Positions 1-6,923 of a DNA stretch of 9,142 nucleotides are shown piece after piece. The stretch is from assembly GCA_955652345.1 (NCBI GenBank), contig CATPBV010000330.1, positions 1 to 9,142 of the forward strand. The letters are read 5' to 3'. Numbering within the stretch: position 1 is the stretch's first letter; each line of letters begins with the position of its first letter. The notes beneath the pieces are model-generated. The model was not told the origin of the DNA, ran no database searches, and worked only from the letters and a program-made list of their open reading frames with translations. The position numbers and the translations under genes are program-made. Origin of the DNA: an uncultured Solirubrobacteraceae bacterium. Lineage in GTDB: Bacteria; Actinomycetota; Thermoleophilia; Solirubrobacterales; Solirubrobacteraceae.

Positions 1-976
1 CCCTGAGCGTGGACCCAGCGCCGCGCGTTGCGCAATACCAGCAACGTGACGCCGACCGACACGACGAGCAGCAGCATCGACATCGCCGCCGCGTAGCCCA
101 TGTTGAAGTAGCCGAAGCCCTGCTGATAGAGGAGCAGCGAGTAGAACAGCGTCGAACCGTCCGGATAGCCGAGCGTCGCGGAGGTGTCACCGGCACCGCC
201 GGCAGCGCCCGGGGGCGCAACGGTGCTCGCGACGTACGCCTGGTCGAAGTACTGAAGGCCCTGGATCACGCGATTACGATTGCGAACAGGATCACCGGGC
301 TGATGGTCGGGAGGGTCACATACCACAGGCGTCGCAGTGCGCCGGCGCCGTCAAGCTGGGCGGCCTCGTGAAGGTGCTGCGGAACATCGAGGATCGCCGC
401 GAGGAAGATCACCATCGCGTTGCCGATCCCCCAGAGGCTCAGCAACGTCAGCGAAGGCTTCGCCCAATGCGGTGACTGGAACCACAGCGGTCCGGTGATC
501 CCGACCTTCGAGAGCAGCGTGTTGACGGGCCCCGTCCCGGGGTTGAACAGGAACACGAAGCCGAGCGTCGCAGCGACAGTTGGCGCAAGCGTGGGGAGGT
601 AGAAGATCGTCCTGAAGATCCCGACGCCCGCCTTCGCCCTGGACACCATGACCGCAATCCCGAAGGCGAACAGCACCTGCAGCGGCACCGCGATGCCGAG
701 GAACCACAGCGTGTTCGAGACCGCCGGCCATACCTGCTGGTCGCCGCCGAACAGATACCTGTAGTTGGCGAGTCCGATCCACCGGGGGCTCGAGAGGAGG
801 TCGTAGTGGGTGAACGACAGGTACAGGTTGTCGAGCAGGGGATAGCCGAAGAAGACCGTGAAGCCGACGATCCACGGGCTCATGAACAGCAGCACCGTGC
901 GCCGGCCGCGCCAGGCCGCCTTTCGCCGTGCCCGGCGACGGGCCGGGGTGAGCGGCGGCAGGGCGGTTGTGGTCAC
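1..976 (-). CDS. Sugar ABC transporter permease, MalF/UgpA type; frameshifted and cut by the window edge
   Basis: This is an inner-membrane subunit of a carbohydrate importer that would pair with a second permease beyond the left edge. The GTG start at 976-974 overlaps the stop of the binding-protein gene as GTGA. The first frame gives 236 residues and stops at 268-266. It holds a basic N-terminus (12-26), a first membrane helix (about 28-48), further helices, and the EAA loop that docks on the ATPase (EAAQLDGAG...LPTISP, about 204-227). Immediately after, the family's C-terminal part continues in another frame, without a stop to base 1. It includes VIQGLQYFDQAYVAS and STLFYSLLLYQQGFGYFNMGY, both typical of MalF/UgpA permeases. 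About one base is therefore missing near 267-271, where a Gly-Val junction is expected. Family proteins are about 290-330 residues and the corrected frame reaches about 325 here, so the true end should be just outside. It may be a recent pseudogene or a sequence error. Confidence 0.88.
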
Positions 977-2346
977 GGAACCTTGCCGGCGGTCGAGTTC
1001 GCGACCTGAGCGTCGATCTGCGAATCGACGCCCTTCAGCCCTGAGAGGAGACCCGAGCCGAGGATCGAGCCATCCTCCCACTTGCTCTGGAAGCTCTGGA
1101 GCATCTGCTGGTTGGCCAGTCCAATCGGCGTGTTCGGATCGGTTGTCGTGTGCGAGTTCGCGAAGATTTTCAAGAACGTGTCGAATTGCGGGTTGCTCGT
1201 CAGCGCCGGATCAGCCAGCGCCGAAGTGATCGTGGGCACATTGCCCAGTCCAACTGCGAACTTCTCGACCGCGGGGACGTTGAACGCGAGGTACTTCGCG
1301 AGCAGCCAGGCCGCTGCCGGGTGCGCCGCGCCCTTCGGGATCCCGATCGTATTGCCGGTCGTATAGCCGCCGCCATACAGGTCGGGCTGGGCGGGGTCGA
1401 CGGGAGCGGGTGCGGTGCCGTATGGGATCTTTACGCCGTCTGACTTGATGAACTGCCCGCGCCACTCGCCGTCGATCTCCATCGCGATCTTGCCGGTCTC
1501 GAAGTCGTTCGAGGGCGAGAACTCGTTGCCTGCGCCTGACAGGAACCGAGTCAGCTTGCTGGCTCCGTAGAAGTCGATCAGTTGCTTTTCCCAGCGCATG
1601 TACGCGGCCCAGTGCGGGTCGGTCGCGAGCGAGGACTTGCCGTTCTGATCCCACTGCGCATTCCACAGCGGCGCGTAGTGCACCGCCGCGTTCTCGTAGA
1701 AGCTGCTGGTCGGAACGAAGCCGGCGACCTTGATCGAGCCGTCCGGGTTGAACTGCGTCAGCTTCTCCGCGTCCTGCGTGAGCTCCGTGAAGGTCTTGGG
1801 AGGCGAGGTGATCCCGGCCTTGGCGAACAGTGCCTTGTTGTAGTACAGCCCGTAGGTGTCCGCAAGGTCCGGTAGGGCGCAGTGGTCGCCGCCCGACTGG
1901 GTGTAGTTACGGACGGCCGTGGGCAGCACGCCCAGGTTGACGCGGTCGCGCTGGATGTAGGGCCCCAGGTTGATCCAGCCGCCAGTCCCGCAGTATTGGC
2001 CCAGGTTCTCGGCTGCCTGGGACATCGTCAGATCGGGCGGGCTGCCGCCGCGAATCGCCGCGACGATGTTGGGGTCGGTGACCCCGCCCCTGCTGATGAC
2101 CGTGATCGTCGGGTAGAGCTTGTGGAAATCGGCGATCACGCTGTTCATCACGTCGAGCTGGCGCATGCTGAAGGGGTTCCAGAACGTGATCGTGACCGGC
2201 TTGCCGTCGTACTGAGCCGGCGCGCCGCTCGATCCCGCGCTGGACGATGCCGATCCGCCGCCGCACGCGCCGATCGCCAATACGCAGACCACACCAGCAA
2301 GCGTTGCCGCACACCGTCGTATACCGCTGCTACCTCCACTTTGCAT
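973..2346 (-). CDS. Extracellular sugar-binding lipoprotein of an ABC importer (family 1 solute-binding protein)
   Basis: A 457-residue protein that captures a sugar or oligosaccharide outside the membrane and delivers it to the permease pair. The N-terminus is a lipoprotein signal: hydrophobic stretch about 13-27, lipobox IGAC with the lipidated Cys at 28, then a Gly/Ser-rich linker (29-45). The mature part starts with VTITFWNPF (51-59) followed by DVMNSVIADFHKLYP, the usual opening of MalE/UgpB-like binders. Further family traits are YGLYYNKALFAKAGI, an AMEIDGEW segment and a C-terminal helical lobe. Length is normal for the family (400-460). The ATG at 2346 is preceded by GGAGGAGA at good spacing. 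It is the first gene of the minus-strand operon and overlaps the permease by 4 bases. The ligand cannot be read from the sequence; the divergent operon hints at an amino-sugar or beta-glucan oligosaccharide. Confidence 0.93.
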   Translation of the reverse strand: MQSGGSSGIRRCAATLAGVVCVLAIGACGGGSASSSAGSSGAPAQYDGKPVTITFWNPFSMRQLDVMNSVIADFHKLYPTITVISRGGVTDPNIVAAIRGGSPPDLTMSQAAENLGQYCGTGGWINLGPYIQRDRVNLGVLPTAVRNYTQSGGDHCALPDLADTYGLYYNKALFAKAGITSPPKTFTELTQDAEKLTQFNPDGSIKVAGFVPTSSFYENAAVHYAPLWNAQWDQNGKSSLATDPHWAAYMRWEKQLIDFYGASKLTRFLSGAGNEFSPSNDFETGKIAMEIDGEWRGQFIKSDGVKIPYGTAPAPVDPAQPDLYGGGYTTGNTIGIPKGAAHPAAAWLLAKYLAFNVPAVEKFAVGLGNVPTITSALADPALTSNPQFDTFLKIFANSHTTTDPNTPIGLANQQMLQSFQSKWEDGSILGSGLLSGLKGVDSQIDAQVANSTAGKVP

Positions 2347-2351
2347 GCCCG

Positions 2352-2359
2352 TCTCCTCC
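2352..2359 (-). promoter_or_regulatory. Ribosome binding site of the sugar-binding protein gene
   Basis: On the minus strand this reads GGAGGAGA. The GGAGG core lies 8 bases from the ATG (2346-2344). It is one of the two best Shine-Dalgarno matches in the window and fixes the start of the binding-protein gene. Confidence 0.8.
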
Positions 2360-2372
2360 AGTCAGCCGAGAC

Positions 2373-2476
2373 TAGTTAGGGACCTTTCCTCGTTCGCTAA
2401 CCTTATGTACGGTGACACGGCCTGTCAAGCGGGATTGGTTCTCGGGTGATCTGATCTTGTAAAGAGAACTAACTAT
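2373..2476. promoter_or_regulatory. Divergent control region with three CTAAC/GTTAG elements (possible operators)
   Basis: The pentamer occurs as GTTAG at 2375-2379 (in TAGTTAGG), CTAAC at 2397-2401 (in GCTAACC) and CTAAC at 2469-2473 (in AACTAACTA). The first two face each other as an inverted repeat around the predicted minus-strand start site. The third sits just after the weak plus-strand promoter candidate TTGGTT (2435-2440), 18 bp, TGTAAA (2459-2464). Short AT-rich inverted elements in a divergent sugar locus suggest a local repressor (LacI, ROK or GntR type), but no regulator gene lies in the window. The repeat is seen; the operator role is inference. Confidence 0.35.
2400..2428 (-). 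promoter_or_regulatory. Predicted promoter of the ABC-importer operon
   Basis: On the minus strand there is a perfect -35 hexamer TTGACA (2428-2423), a 17-bp spacer and TAAGGT (2405-2400) as -10, keeping the important T, A and final T. Transcription would begin near 2393, giving a leader of about 45 bases that contains the GGAGGAGA site. GTTAG/CTAAC elements flank or overlap the -10 and the start site, so a repressor could act here. The sequence match is direct; promoter activity is inferred. Confidence 0.6.
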
Positions 2477-2494
2477 CGATACGGTTGCCGTCCT

Positions 2495-3541
2495 GTGGGC
2501 CACTCGGGATCCAGCCGCTACGAGATGGAGCTACGCGAGCAGGGCGATGTCCTCGCAGCGAGGACGGACCCCGGCTGGCAGCACGCGTCGATGGCGGCGG
2601 ATCTGCTCGGCCGGTCCGATGTCGACCACCTGGTGGTCGCGGCGCGGGGCACCTCCGACAACGCCGCGCGGTACGCGCAGTACCTGTTCGGGATCGAAGC
2701 CCGACTGCCCGTGGGACTCGCGGCGCCGTGGCTGTACTCGAGCGACGCGCCGCCGCTTCTATCCCGCGGCGCGGTCCTGGCGATCTCACAGGCCGGCCGC
2801 TCCCCGGACATCGTCAGCGTCGCGGCCGCAGCGCGATCGCAGGATCGCCCGACCGTCGCGATTACCAACGACGTCGATTCTCCGCTCGCGGCCGTAGCCG
2901 ACGTGGTCGTGCCGCTGCTCGCCGGAGACGAGCGAGCCGTGGCGGCCACCAAGACGTATCTGGCTTCGCTGCATGCGATCGCACAGATCGCCGCCTGCCT
3001 TCATCCCGACCCCGCCCGCTGGACGTGGCTCGAGCGTCTGCCCGAGCTCGTGTCTGAAGTCATCGAGGCACAGCTCGACGCGAGGGCACGCTTCGATCCG
3101 CTCGACGGGGCCGCGCTGGTCACGGTCATCGGCCGCGGGCTTCAGCTTGCGACCGCGTACGAGACGGCCCTGAAGCTGCGCGAGCTGAGCGGCATTGCGT
3201 CAGAGGCTTTCTCGCTCCCGGATCTGATCCACGGCCCGATCGCGGCGCTCAGGCCCTCGGGGGCGGTGTGGCTGCTCAGCACCTCCGGGCGCCGGCAGCC
3301 CGATAGAGCCGCGCTCGCCGCGCTGCGGCAGGCGATCGGCGTGAGCGTCGCGGTCTCGGAGCGTGAGGACGTGGTCGCTGCGGCCGACATCGGGATTCAG
3401 CTGCAACCCGGACTGCCGGAGTGGCTTGCGCCGATCGTCGCCGTGATCCCCGGACAGGCAGCCGCGCTGCGGTTGGGGGAGCTCCGCGGAGTCGACCTCG
3501 ATCAGCCCCACGGGCTGCGCAAGGTGACCTTGACGACGTGA
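2495..3541 (+). CDS. SIS-domain sugar-phosphate isomerase/deaminase, GlmS isomerase-half type (possible glucosamine-6-phosphate deaminase)
   Basis: A 348-residue protein with two tandem SIS domains (about 35-170 and 200-335), matching the C-terminal isomerase half of glucosamine-6-phosphate synthase. It lacks the N-terminal glutaminase domain, so it cannot take ammonia from glutamine. Visible motifs are AARGTSDNAA (49-58), ISQAGRSPD (97-105), the AVAATKTYLASL strand (148-159), and YETALKLRELSGIASEAF (222-239) with IHGP (246-249). In GlmS the equivalent segments hold the catalytic Glu and His, here probably Glu223 and His247. The C-terminus, GLRKVTLTT, resembles family tails. Stand-alone relatives include AgaS and GlmD/NagB-II enzymes, which convert glucosamine-6-P to fructose-6-P plus ammonia; that is the favoured role here. 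The GTG at 2495 is used because RYEMELREQ fits the family's beginning; ATG at 2525 is the alternative. Neither has a strong ribosome site. First gene of a three-gene operon. Confidence 0.87.
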   Translation: MGHSGSSRYEMELREQGDVLAARTDPGWQHASMAADLLGRSDVDHLVVAARGTSDNAARYAQYLFGIEARLPVGLAAPWLYSSDAPPLLSRGAVLAISQAGRSPDIVSVAAAARSQDRPTVAITNDVDSPLAAVADVVVPLLAGDERAVAATKTYLASLHAIAQIAACLHPDPARWTWLERLPELVSEVIEAQLDARARFDPLDGAALVTVIGRGLQLATAYETALKLRELSGIASEAFSLPDLIHGPIAALRPSGAVWLLSTSGRRQPDRAALAALRQAIGVSVAVSEREDVVAAADIGIQLQPGLPEWLAPIVAVIPGQAAALRLGELRGVDLDQPHGLRKVTLTT

Positions 3542-5508
3542 TCGCCCGACGCAGCAGGGTCGCTTGGATTGGGGCGCTCGGGCTCGTCCTGGCGGCCGTC
3601 GGGCTCGCGATGGCCACCATCGGGGTCGCAATCATCGGAGCGCGCGCGAACACCCTGCCGGCGCGGGCGTTCGTGCGGGTCGACCAGCTCGGGTACCCGT
3701 CGCCGGACACCAAGCGGGCGTACCTGATCTCGAGCACAGCGGAGAGCGGCGCGACGTACTCGGTTCGAACGGGCGCCGGAGGTGCCGTCGTGTTCACCGC
3801 GGCCGTCGGGCCCTCGCTCGGCCGGTGGAGCTCCCACTTCCCCTATGTCTACGCGCTCGACTTCGATCGGGTGGCTTCTCCAGGCCAGTACTCGCTCGCC
3901 GTTTCCGGTCCGGTCCCCGCCGCGTCGGCGCCGTTCGCGATCGGCTCGGCCGCAAGCCTCTACTCCGGCGCGCTCGGAAACTCGCTGTCCTACTACCAGA
4001 ACGAGCGCGATGGCCCAGCCTTCCTCCGCTCTGCGCTGCGCGCTGCCCCGGCGCACGTGAACGACGTGCGCGCACAGACGTACCTGACACCGACCGTCGA
4101 TCAGAACGGTGCGTTCAAGGGAAACCTGAGCAGGCTGCCCGAGCCCATCGACGTCGCCGGCGGCTGGTGGGACGCCGGCGACTACCTGAAGTTCGTGCAG
4201 ACGACGGGCTACACGGTGTCGCTGATGCTGATCGGCGTGCGCGACTTCCCCTCCCAGATGGGCGCCTTGGCCGGCCGGTCCAACTTCACGGCCGAGGCCC
4301 GATTCGGGGTGCAGTGGCTGCTGCGGATGTGGAACGACCCAACCCGCACGCTCTACTACCAGGTGGGAATCGGGAGCGGCAACGCCACGACGCTCAGCGA
4401 CCACGACCTCTGGCGTCTACCCCAGGCGGATGATCGCTACGGCGGCCACAATCCGCTTTACCGTTTCATCCGGCACCGCCCGGTGTTCCGCGCCGGTCCA
4501 CCCGGGTCCCCCGTCAGCCCGAACCTTGCCGGTCGCGACGCGGCGGCTTTCGCGCTGTGCTTCCAGGTGTTCCGGCGCCGCGATCCTCGCCTCGCAGCTC
4601 GGTGCCTCAGAGCCGGTGAGCACATCTACGCCCTCGCCGACACTCATCCGAGGAGCCCGCTGCTGACCGTGGTCCCATTCGGCTTCTACCCTGAGACCGA
4701 ATGGCGCGATGATCTCGAGCTGGGTGCCGTCGAGCTCGCGAACGCGCTCGCGCGCCCGGGCGTCCCGGCTGGCCTGCCGCATCCCAACGCTCGCTACTAC
4801 CTGCAGCAGGCCGGACACTGGGCCCGGGCGTACATGCACCTCGGGACGAGTGACACCCTGAACCTGTACGACGTGAGCGGCCTCGCCCATTACGAGCTCT
4901 ACAGAGCGATCGGCCACCTGGGGGCTTCCCCGGGGCTCGAGGTCGGCCGCGCCGGCCTGCTGGCCGGCTTGCGCCAAGAGCTTGACCGGGCCGTGTCGAT
5001 CGCCCGGCGCGATCCGTTCGGGTTCGGGTTTGCGTGGGACGTCGAGGACACCGGGTCGCACGGGTTCGGGCTGTCGGTCATGGCAAGCGAGTACGCCAGC
5101 CTCACCGGCAGCAGGAGGTTCGCGAGCTGGGGGATCCGCTGGCTGGGCAATGTGCTTGGCGCGAACGCGTGGGGTGCATCGACGGTGATCGGAGACGGGA
5201 TCACGTTCCCGCACTGTCCCCAGCACCAGGTCGCAAACCTGGTCGGTTCGCTCGACGGGAGCGCACCCGTTCTGGCCGGGGCGGTCGTCGAGGGCCCGAG
5301 CGGTTACGCGACAACCGGGGTGCTGACCCACATGCGTCCCTGCCCGCCGCACGGCGGCGACCCATTCGCTGCTTTCAACAGCCGCGCGGTGTTCCGCGAC
5401 AACGTGCAGTCCTACTCGAACGTCGAGCCGGCGATCGACCTGACCGCCTCCTCACCGCTGGCATTTGCGTGGCAGATCTCCTCGCCGCGACCGCTCGGTC
5501 AGGGATGA
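3538..5508 (+). CDS. Glycoside hydrolase family 9 with N-terminal Ig-like domain, exported or membrane-anchored
   Basis: A 656-residue protein predicted to cleave beta-1,4-linked glycans outside the cytoplasm. Residues 9-33 form a hydrophobic signal or anchor after a basic start (RRSR), with a possible cleavage site after ARA (35-37). A CelD-type Ig-like domain follows (about 42-135, beginning FVRVDQLGYPS), then the (alpha/alpha)6 GH9 catalytic domain (about 140-650). GGWWDAGDYLKF (208-219) carries the family's paired aspartates, Asp212 and Asp215. SNVEPAIDL holds the likely catalytic acid, Glu630. The usual GH9 PHHR-type motif is replaced by FPHCPQHQ (557-564), so it is not a textbook endoglucanase. 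GH9 includes endoglucanases, cellodextrinases and exo-beta-glucosaminidases. The neighbours favour an amino-sugar oligosaccharide, but cellodextrin remains possible. The GTG at 3538 overlaps the SIS stop as GTGA, with AAGGTGA (3521-3527) upstream. The frame is open far upstream, but earlier starts would lie inside the SIS gene. Confidence 0.9.
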   Translation: MIARRSRVAWIGALGLVLAAVGLAMATIGVAIIGARANTLPARAFVRVDQLGYPSPDTKRAYLISSTAESGATYSVRTGAGGAVVFTAAVGPSLGRWSSHFPYVYALDFDRVASPGQYSLAVSGPVPAASAPFAIGSAASLYSGALGNSLSYYQNERDGPAFLRSALRAAPAHVNDVRAQTYLTPTVDQNGAFKGNLSRLPEPIDVAGGWWDAGDYLKFVQTTGYTVSLMLIGVRDFPSQMGALAGRSNFTAEARFGVQWLLRMWNDPTRTLYYQVGIGSGNATTLSDHDLWRLPQADDRYGGHNPLYRFIRHRPVFRAGPPGSPVSPNLAGRDAAAFALCFQVFRRRDPRLAARCLRAGEHIYALADTHPRSPLLTVVPFGFYPETEWRDDLELGAVELANALARPGVPAGLPHPNARYYLQQAGHWARAYMHLGTSDTLNLYDVSGLAHYELYRAIGHLGASPGLEVGRAGLLAGLRQELDRAVSIARRDPFGFGFAWDVEDTGSHGFGLSVMASEYASLTGSRRFASWGIRWLGNVLGANAWGASTVIGDGITFPHCPQHQVANLVGSLDGSAPVLAGAVVEGPSGYATTGVLTHMRPCPPHGGDPFAAFNSRAVFRDNVQSYSNVEPAIDLTASSPLAFAWQISSPRPLGQG

Positions 5509-6320
5509 GTCCTGGGGGGGCCGTCCTCAGCGTCTCGCCGCACCCGGACGATGAGCTCCTTGGCGCCCCCGGGGCGCTGATGGCGCTCCGCGACGCGGGC
5601 CGGCGGGTCGTGAACCTGGCGTGCAGTCTCGGTCGACCCGCCGACCGTGCCCGCCGCCCGGAGGAGCTAGTCGAGGCCTGCCGGCGTGCGCGCTTCGAGC
5701 TCCTGATCCCGGACGGGATCCCCCCGATCGGCCCGAGCGACGACCTTGCACTCGCTCAGCGCGCGCTGTCAGCCGCGATCGCCGCCGCTGTCGACGACCT
5801 GCAAGCCGACCTGATCGTGGGTCCGTCCCCGCACGACGGCCACCACGGCCATGAGGTCGTCGGCCGCGCGATCCGCGACGCCGTCGAGACCCGCAGCGAA
5901 CCAATCCACGTCTTCCTCTGGGGTCTGTGGGCCGACCTGCCGCTGCCGAACGTGATCGTCCCGTTCGGCGCGGAGCGGCTTGCCGAGATTCAGCACGCGC
6001 TCGGCGCGCATGTCGGCGAGCTCGCCCGTAACCGGCTCGACCGGCTCGCGGCAAGCCGAGCCATGGCCGCCGCCGTGCTCGGGCCGGAGCGGGTTTTCGG
6101 ATACGGCGTCAGCGGCAGCGAGCGTGGATACGGCGTAGAACGCACCGAGCACGAGTACGCCGAGCTCCTCACTGACGTCGCCTGGAGTTCGGCCGAGGGC
6201 TGGCAGCTGTCCGCGCCGCGCGGGCTTGATGCGGCACACCCGCTCGCCGCTGACAGCGGCCCGGATGTCGGCTGGTGGCTTCATGCGCGCAGCGTTCGAA
6301 GCTCACTGTCCGGGGGCTGA
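5505..6320 (+). CDS. PIG-L/LmbE-family zinc deacetylase (possible diacetylchitobiose-type N-acetyl deacetylase)
   Basis: A 271-residue cytoplasmic metal hydrolase expected to remove an N-acetyl group from a GlcNAc-type sugar. The N-terminal strand is followed by the family signature SPHPDDELLG (11-20), with zinc ligands His13 and Asp16 and the catalytic base Asp15. The second signature, PSPHDGHHGHEVVG (107-120), supplies the third zinc ligand, probably His116. No signal peptide or membrane helix is visible. The length fits archaeal diacetylchitobiose deacetylases and also MshB/BshB-like thiol-pathway enzymes. The ATG at 5505 overlaps the GH9 stop as ATGA, so the two are probably coupled. Its place behind a glycosidase and a GlcN-6-P deaminase-like gene favours deacetylation of an imported amino-sugar oligosaccharide. 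A role in mycothiol-like or lipid precursor synthesis is less likely but not excluded. Confidence 0.88.
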   Translation: MSPGGAVLSVSPHPDDELLGAPGALMALRDAGRRVVNLACSLGRPADRARRPEELVEACRRARFELLIPDGIPPIGPSDDLALAQRALSAAIAAAVDDLQADLIVGPSPHDGHHGHEVVGRAIRDAVETRSEPIHVFLWGLWADLPLPNVIVPFGAERLAEIQHALGAHVGELARNRLDRLAASRAMAAAVLGPERVFGYGVSGSERGYGVERTEHEYAELLTDVAWSSAEGWQLSAPRGLDAAHPLAADSGPDVGWWLHARSVRSSLSGG

Positions 6321-6348
6321 CTCGGGGCAGCCAGCCCAACCCTCCGAG

Positions 6349-6354
6349 TACGAT
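6349..6354 (+). promoter_or_regulatory. Candidate -10 element for a leaderless SRPBCC transcript
   Basis: TACGAT (TANNNT form) ends 6 bases before the GTG at 6361, the spacing typical of leaderless actinobacterial genes. No Shine-Dalgarno sequence is visible in front of that GTG, which agrees. No convincing -35 is seen. Confidence 0.4.
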
Positions 6355-6360
6355 CAACTC

Positions 6361-6810
6361 GTGCGGGTCGATGTCGAGACGGAGATCGTTATCGAGCGCC
6401 CACGCGAGCAGGTCGCGGCCTATGCGGGCGACCCGGACAACGTGACGGCGTGGTACGAGAACATCCAGGCGGTGCAGTGGGAGTCGCCGAAGCCGCTGGC
6501 CGTCGGTTCGCAGATCGCGTTCGTCGCGCAGTTCCTTCGACGGCGCCTCGAGTACACATACGAGATCAGGGAGCTGGTCCCCGGCGAGCGGCTCGTGATG
6601 AGCACAGCCGACGGGGCGTTCCCGATGGAGACGACCTACGTGTGGGACGACGCCGGGGCGGGCGCCACCACGATGAGGCTGCGAAACCGCGGCGAGCCGT
6701 CCGGCTTCACATCGATGGCCGCTCCAATCCTGTCGGCGGCGATGCGACGCGCCAATCGAAAGGATCTGGCGCGTCTCAAGTCGATCCTGGAGTCTTCCAG
6801 TAGCGACTAG
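6361..6810 (+). CDS. SRPBCC (START/Bet v1-like) family protein
   Basis: A 149-residue soluble protein of the polyketide-cyclase/dehydrase-like SRPBCC superfamily, which forms a helix-grip hydrophobic pocket. The family pattern is clear: an opening strand (VDVETEIVIERP, 3-14), the VAAYAGDPDNVTAWY segment matching the 'v-dp-n-p-W' part of the family, alternating strands (QIAFVAQF, YEIRELVPGERLVM, TTYVWDDAG), and a long C-terminal helix (about 118-144) rich in basic residues. The ligand is unknown. The GTG at 6361 was chosen because the fold begins there; the open frame extends back to 6226, but those residues overlap the deacetylase gene and do not look like the family. It lies 40 bases after the deacetylase and 113 before the DGPF gene, so it may be a separate unit. 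SRPBCC proteins often accompany DGPF/ECF sigma loci, so it may belong functionally to the right-hand group. Confidence 0.8.
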   Translation: MRVDVETEIVIERPREQVAAYAGDPDNVTAWYENIQAVQWESPKPLAVGSQIAFVAQFLRRRLEYTYEIRELVPGERLVMSTADGAFPMETTYVWDDAGAGATTMRLRNRGEPSGFTSMAAPILSAAMRRANRKDLARLKSILESSSSD

Positions 6811-6845
6811 CACGCTGGCGGGGATTCCGTGTCTTCACCGGAAGT

Positions 6846-6872
6846 TGTCGAAATGGGCACTCGGGCGGCGTC
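6846..6872 (+). promoter_or_regulatory. Predicted ECF42-type promoter of the DGPF-sigma operon
   Basis: TGTCGA at 6846-6851, a 17-bp spacer and CGTC at 6869-6872. As I recall, ECF42 sigma factors recognise TGTCGA in the -35 region and CGA/TC in the -10 region. The downstream operon encodes an ECF42-like sigma, so this is probably its own promoter. Transcription would start near 6880, giving a leader of about 45 bases. Confidence 0.7.
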
Positions 6873-6913
6873 ATACAAGGTGAGGCCGCCGATGATGCGG
6901 CGAAACCCAACCC

Positions 6914-6919
6914 AGGAGG
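6914..6919 (+). promoter_or_regulatory. Ribosome binding site of the DGPF gene
   Basis: A full AGGAGG lies 4 bases before the ATG at 6924. It decides this start and suggests strong translation of the first gene, which then passes ribosomes to the overlapping sigma gene. Confidence 0.85.
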
Positions 6920-6923
6920 CGAC

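Noticed and set aside
1178..1204. Other TGTCGA hexamers, for example at about 1179, 2618 and 6371
   Set aside because: They lie inside coding regions and lack CGTC/CGAC at 16-17 bp, so they are expected chance hits.
2485..3057. Plus-strand open frame of 190 residues overlapping the SIS gene
   Set aside because: Arg/Gly-rich shadow frame; the overlapping SIS protein has clear conserved motifs.
4417..5352. A 311-residue minus-strand open frame opposite the GH9 gene (and another at 3502-4404)
   Set aside because: Both are shadows of GH9 coding sequence, rich in Arg/Ala/Pro, without domain features or ribosome sites.
6314..6337. GGGCTG ... CAGCCC inverted repeat at the end of the deacetylase gene
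   Set aside because: Six-bp stem with a 12-base loop and no T-run. It is too weak to call a terminator, though it could slow the polymerase.
6885..6901. GCCGC / GCGGC hairpin in the predicted DGPF leader
   Set aside because: Five-bp stem only, common by chance at this GC content. No riboswitch or attenuator features.
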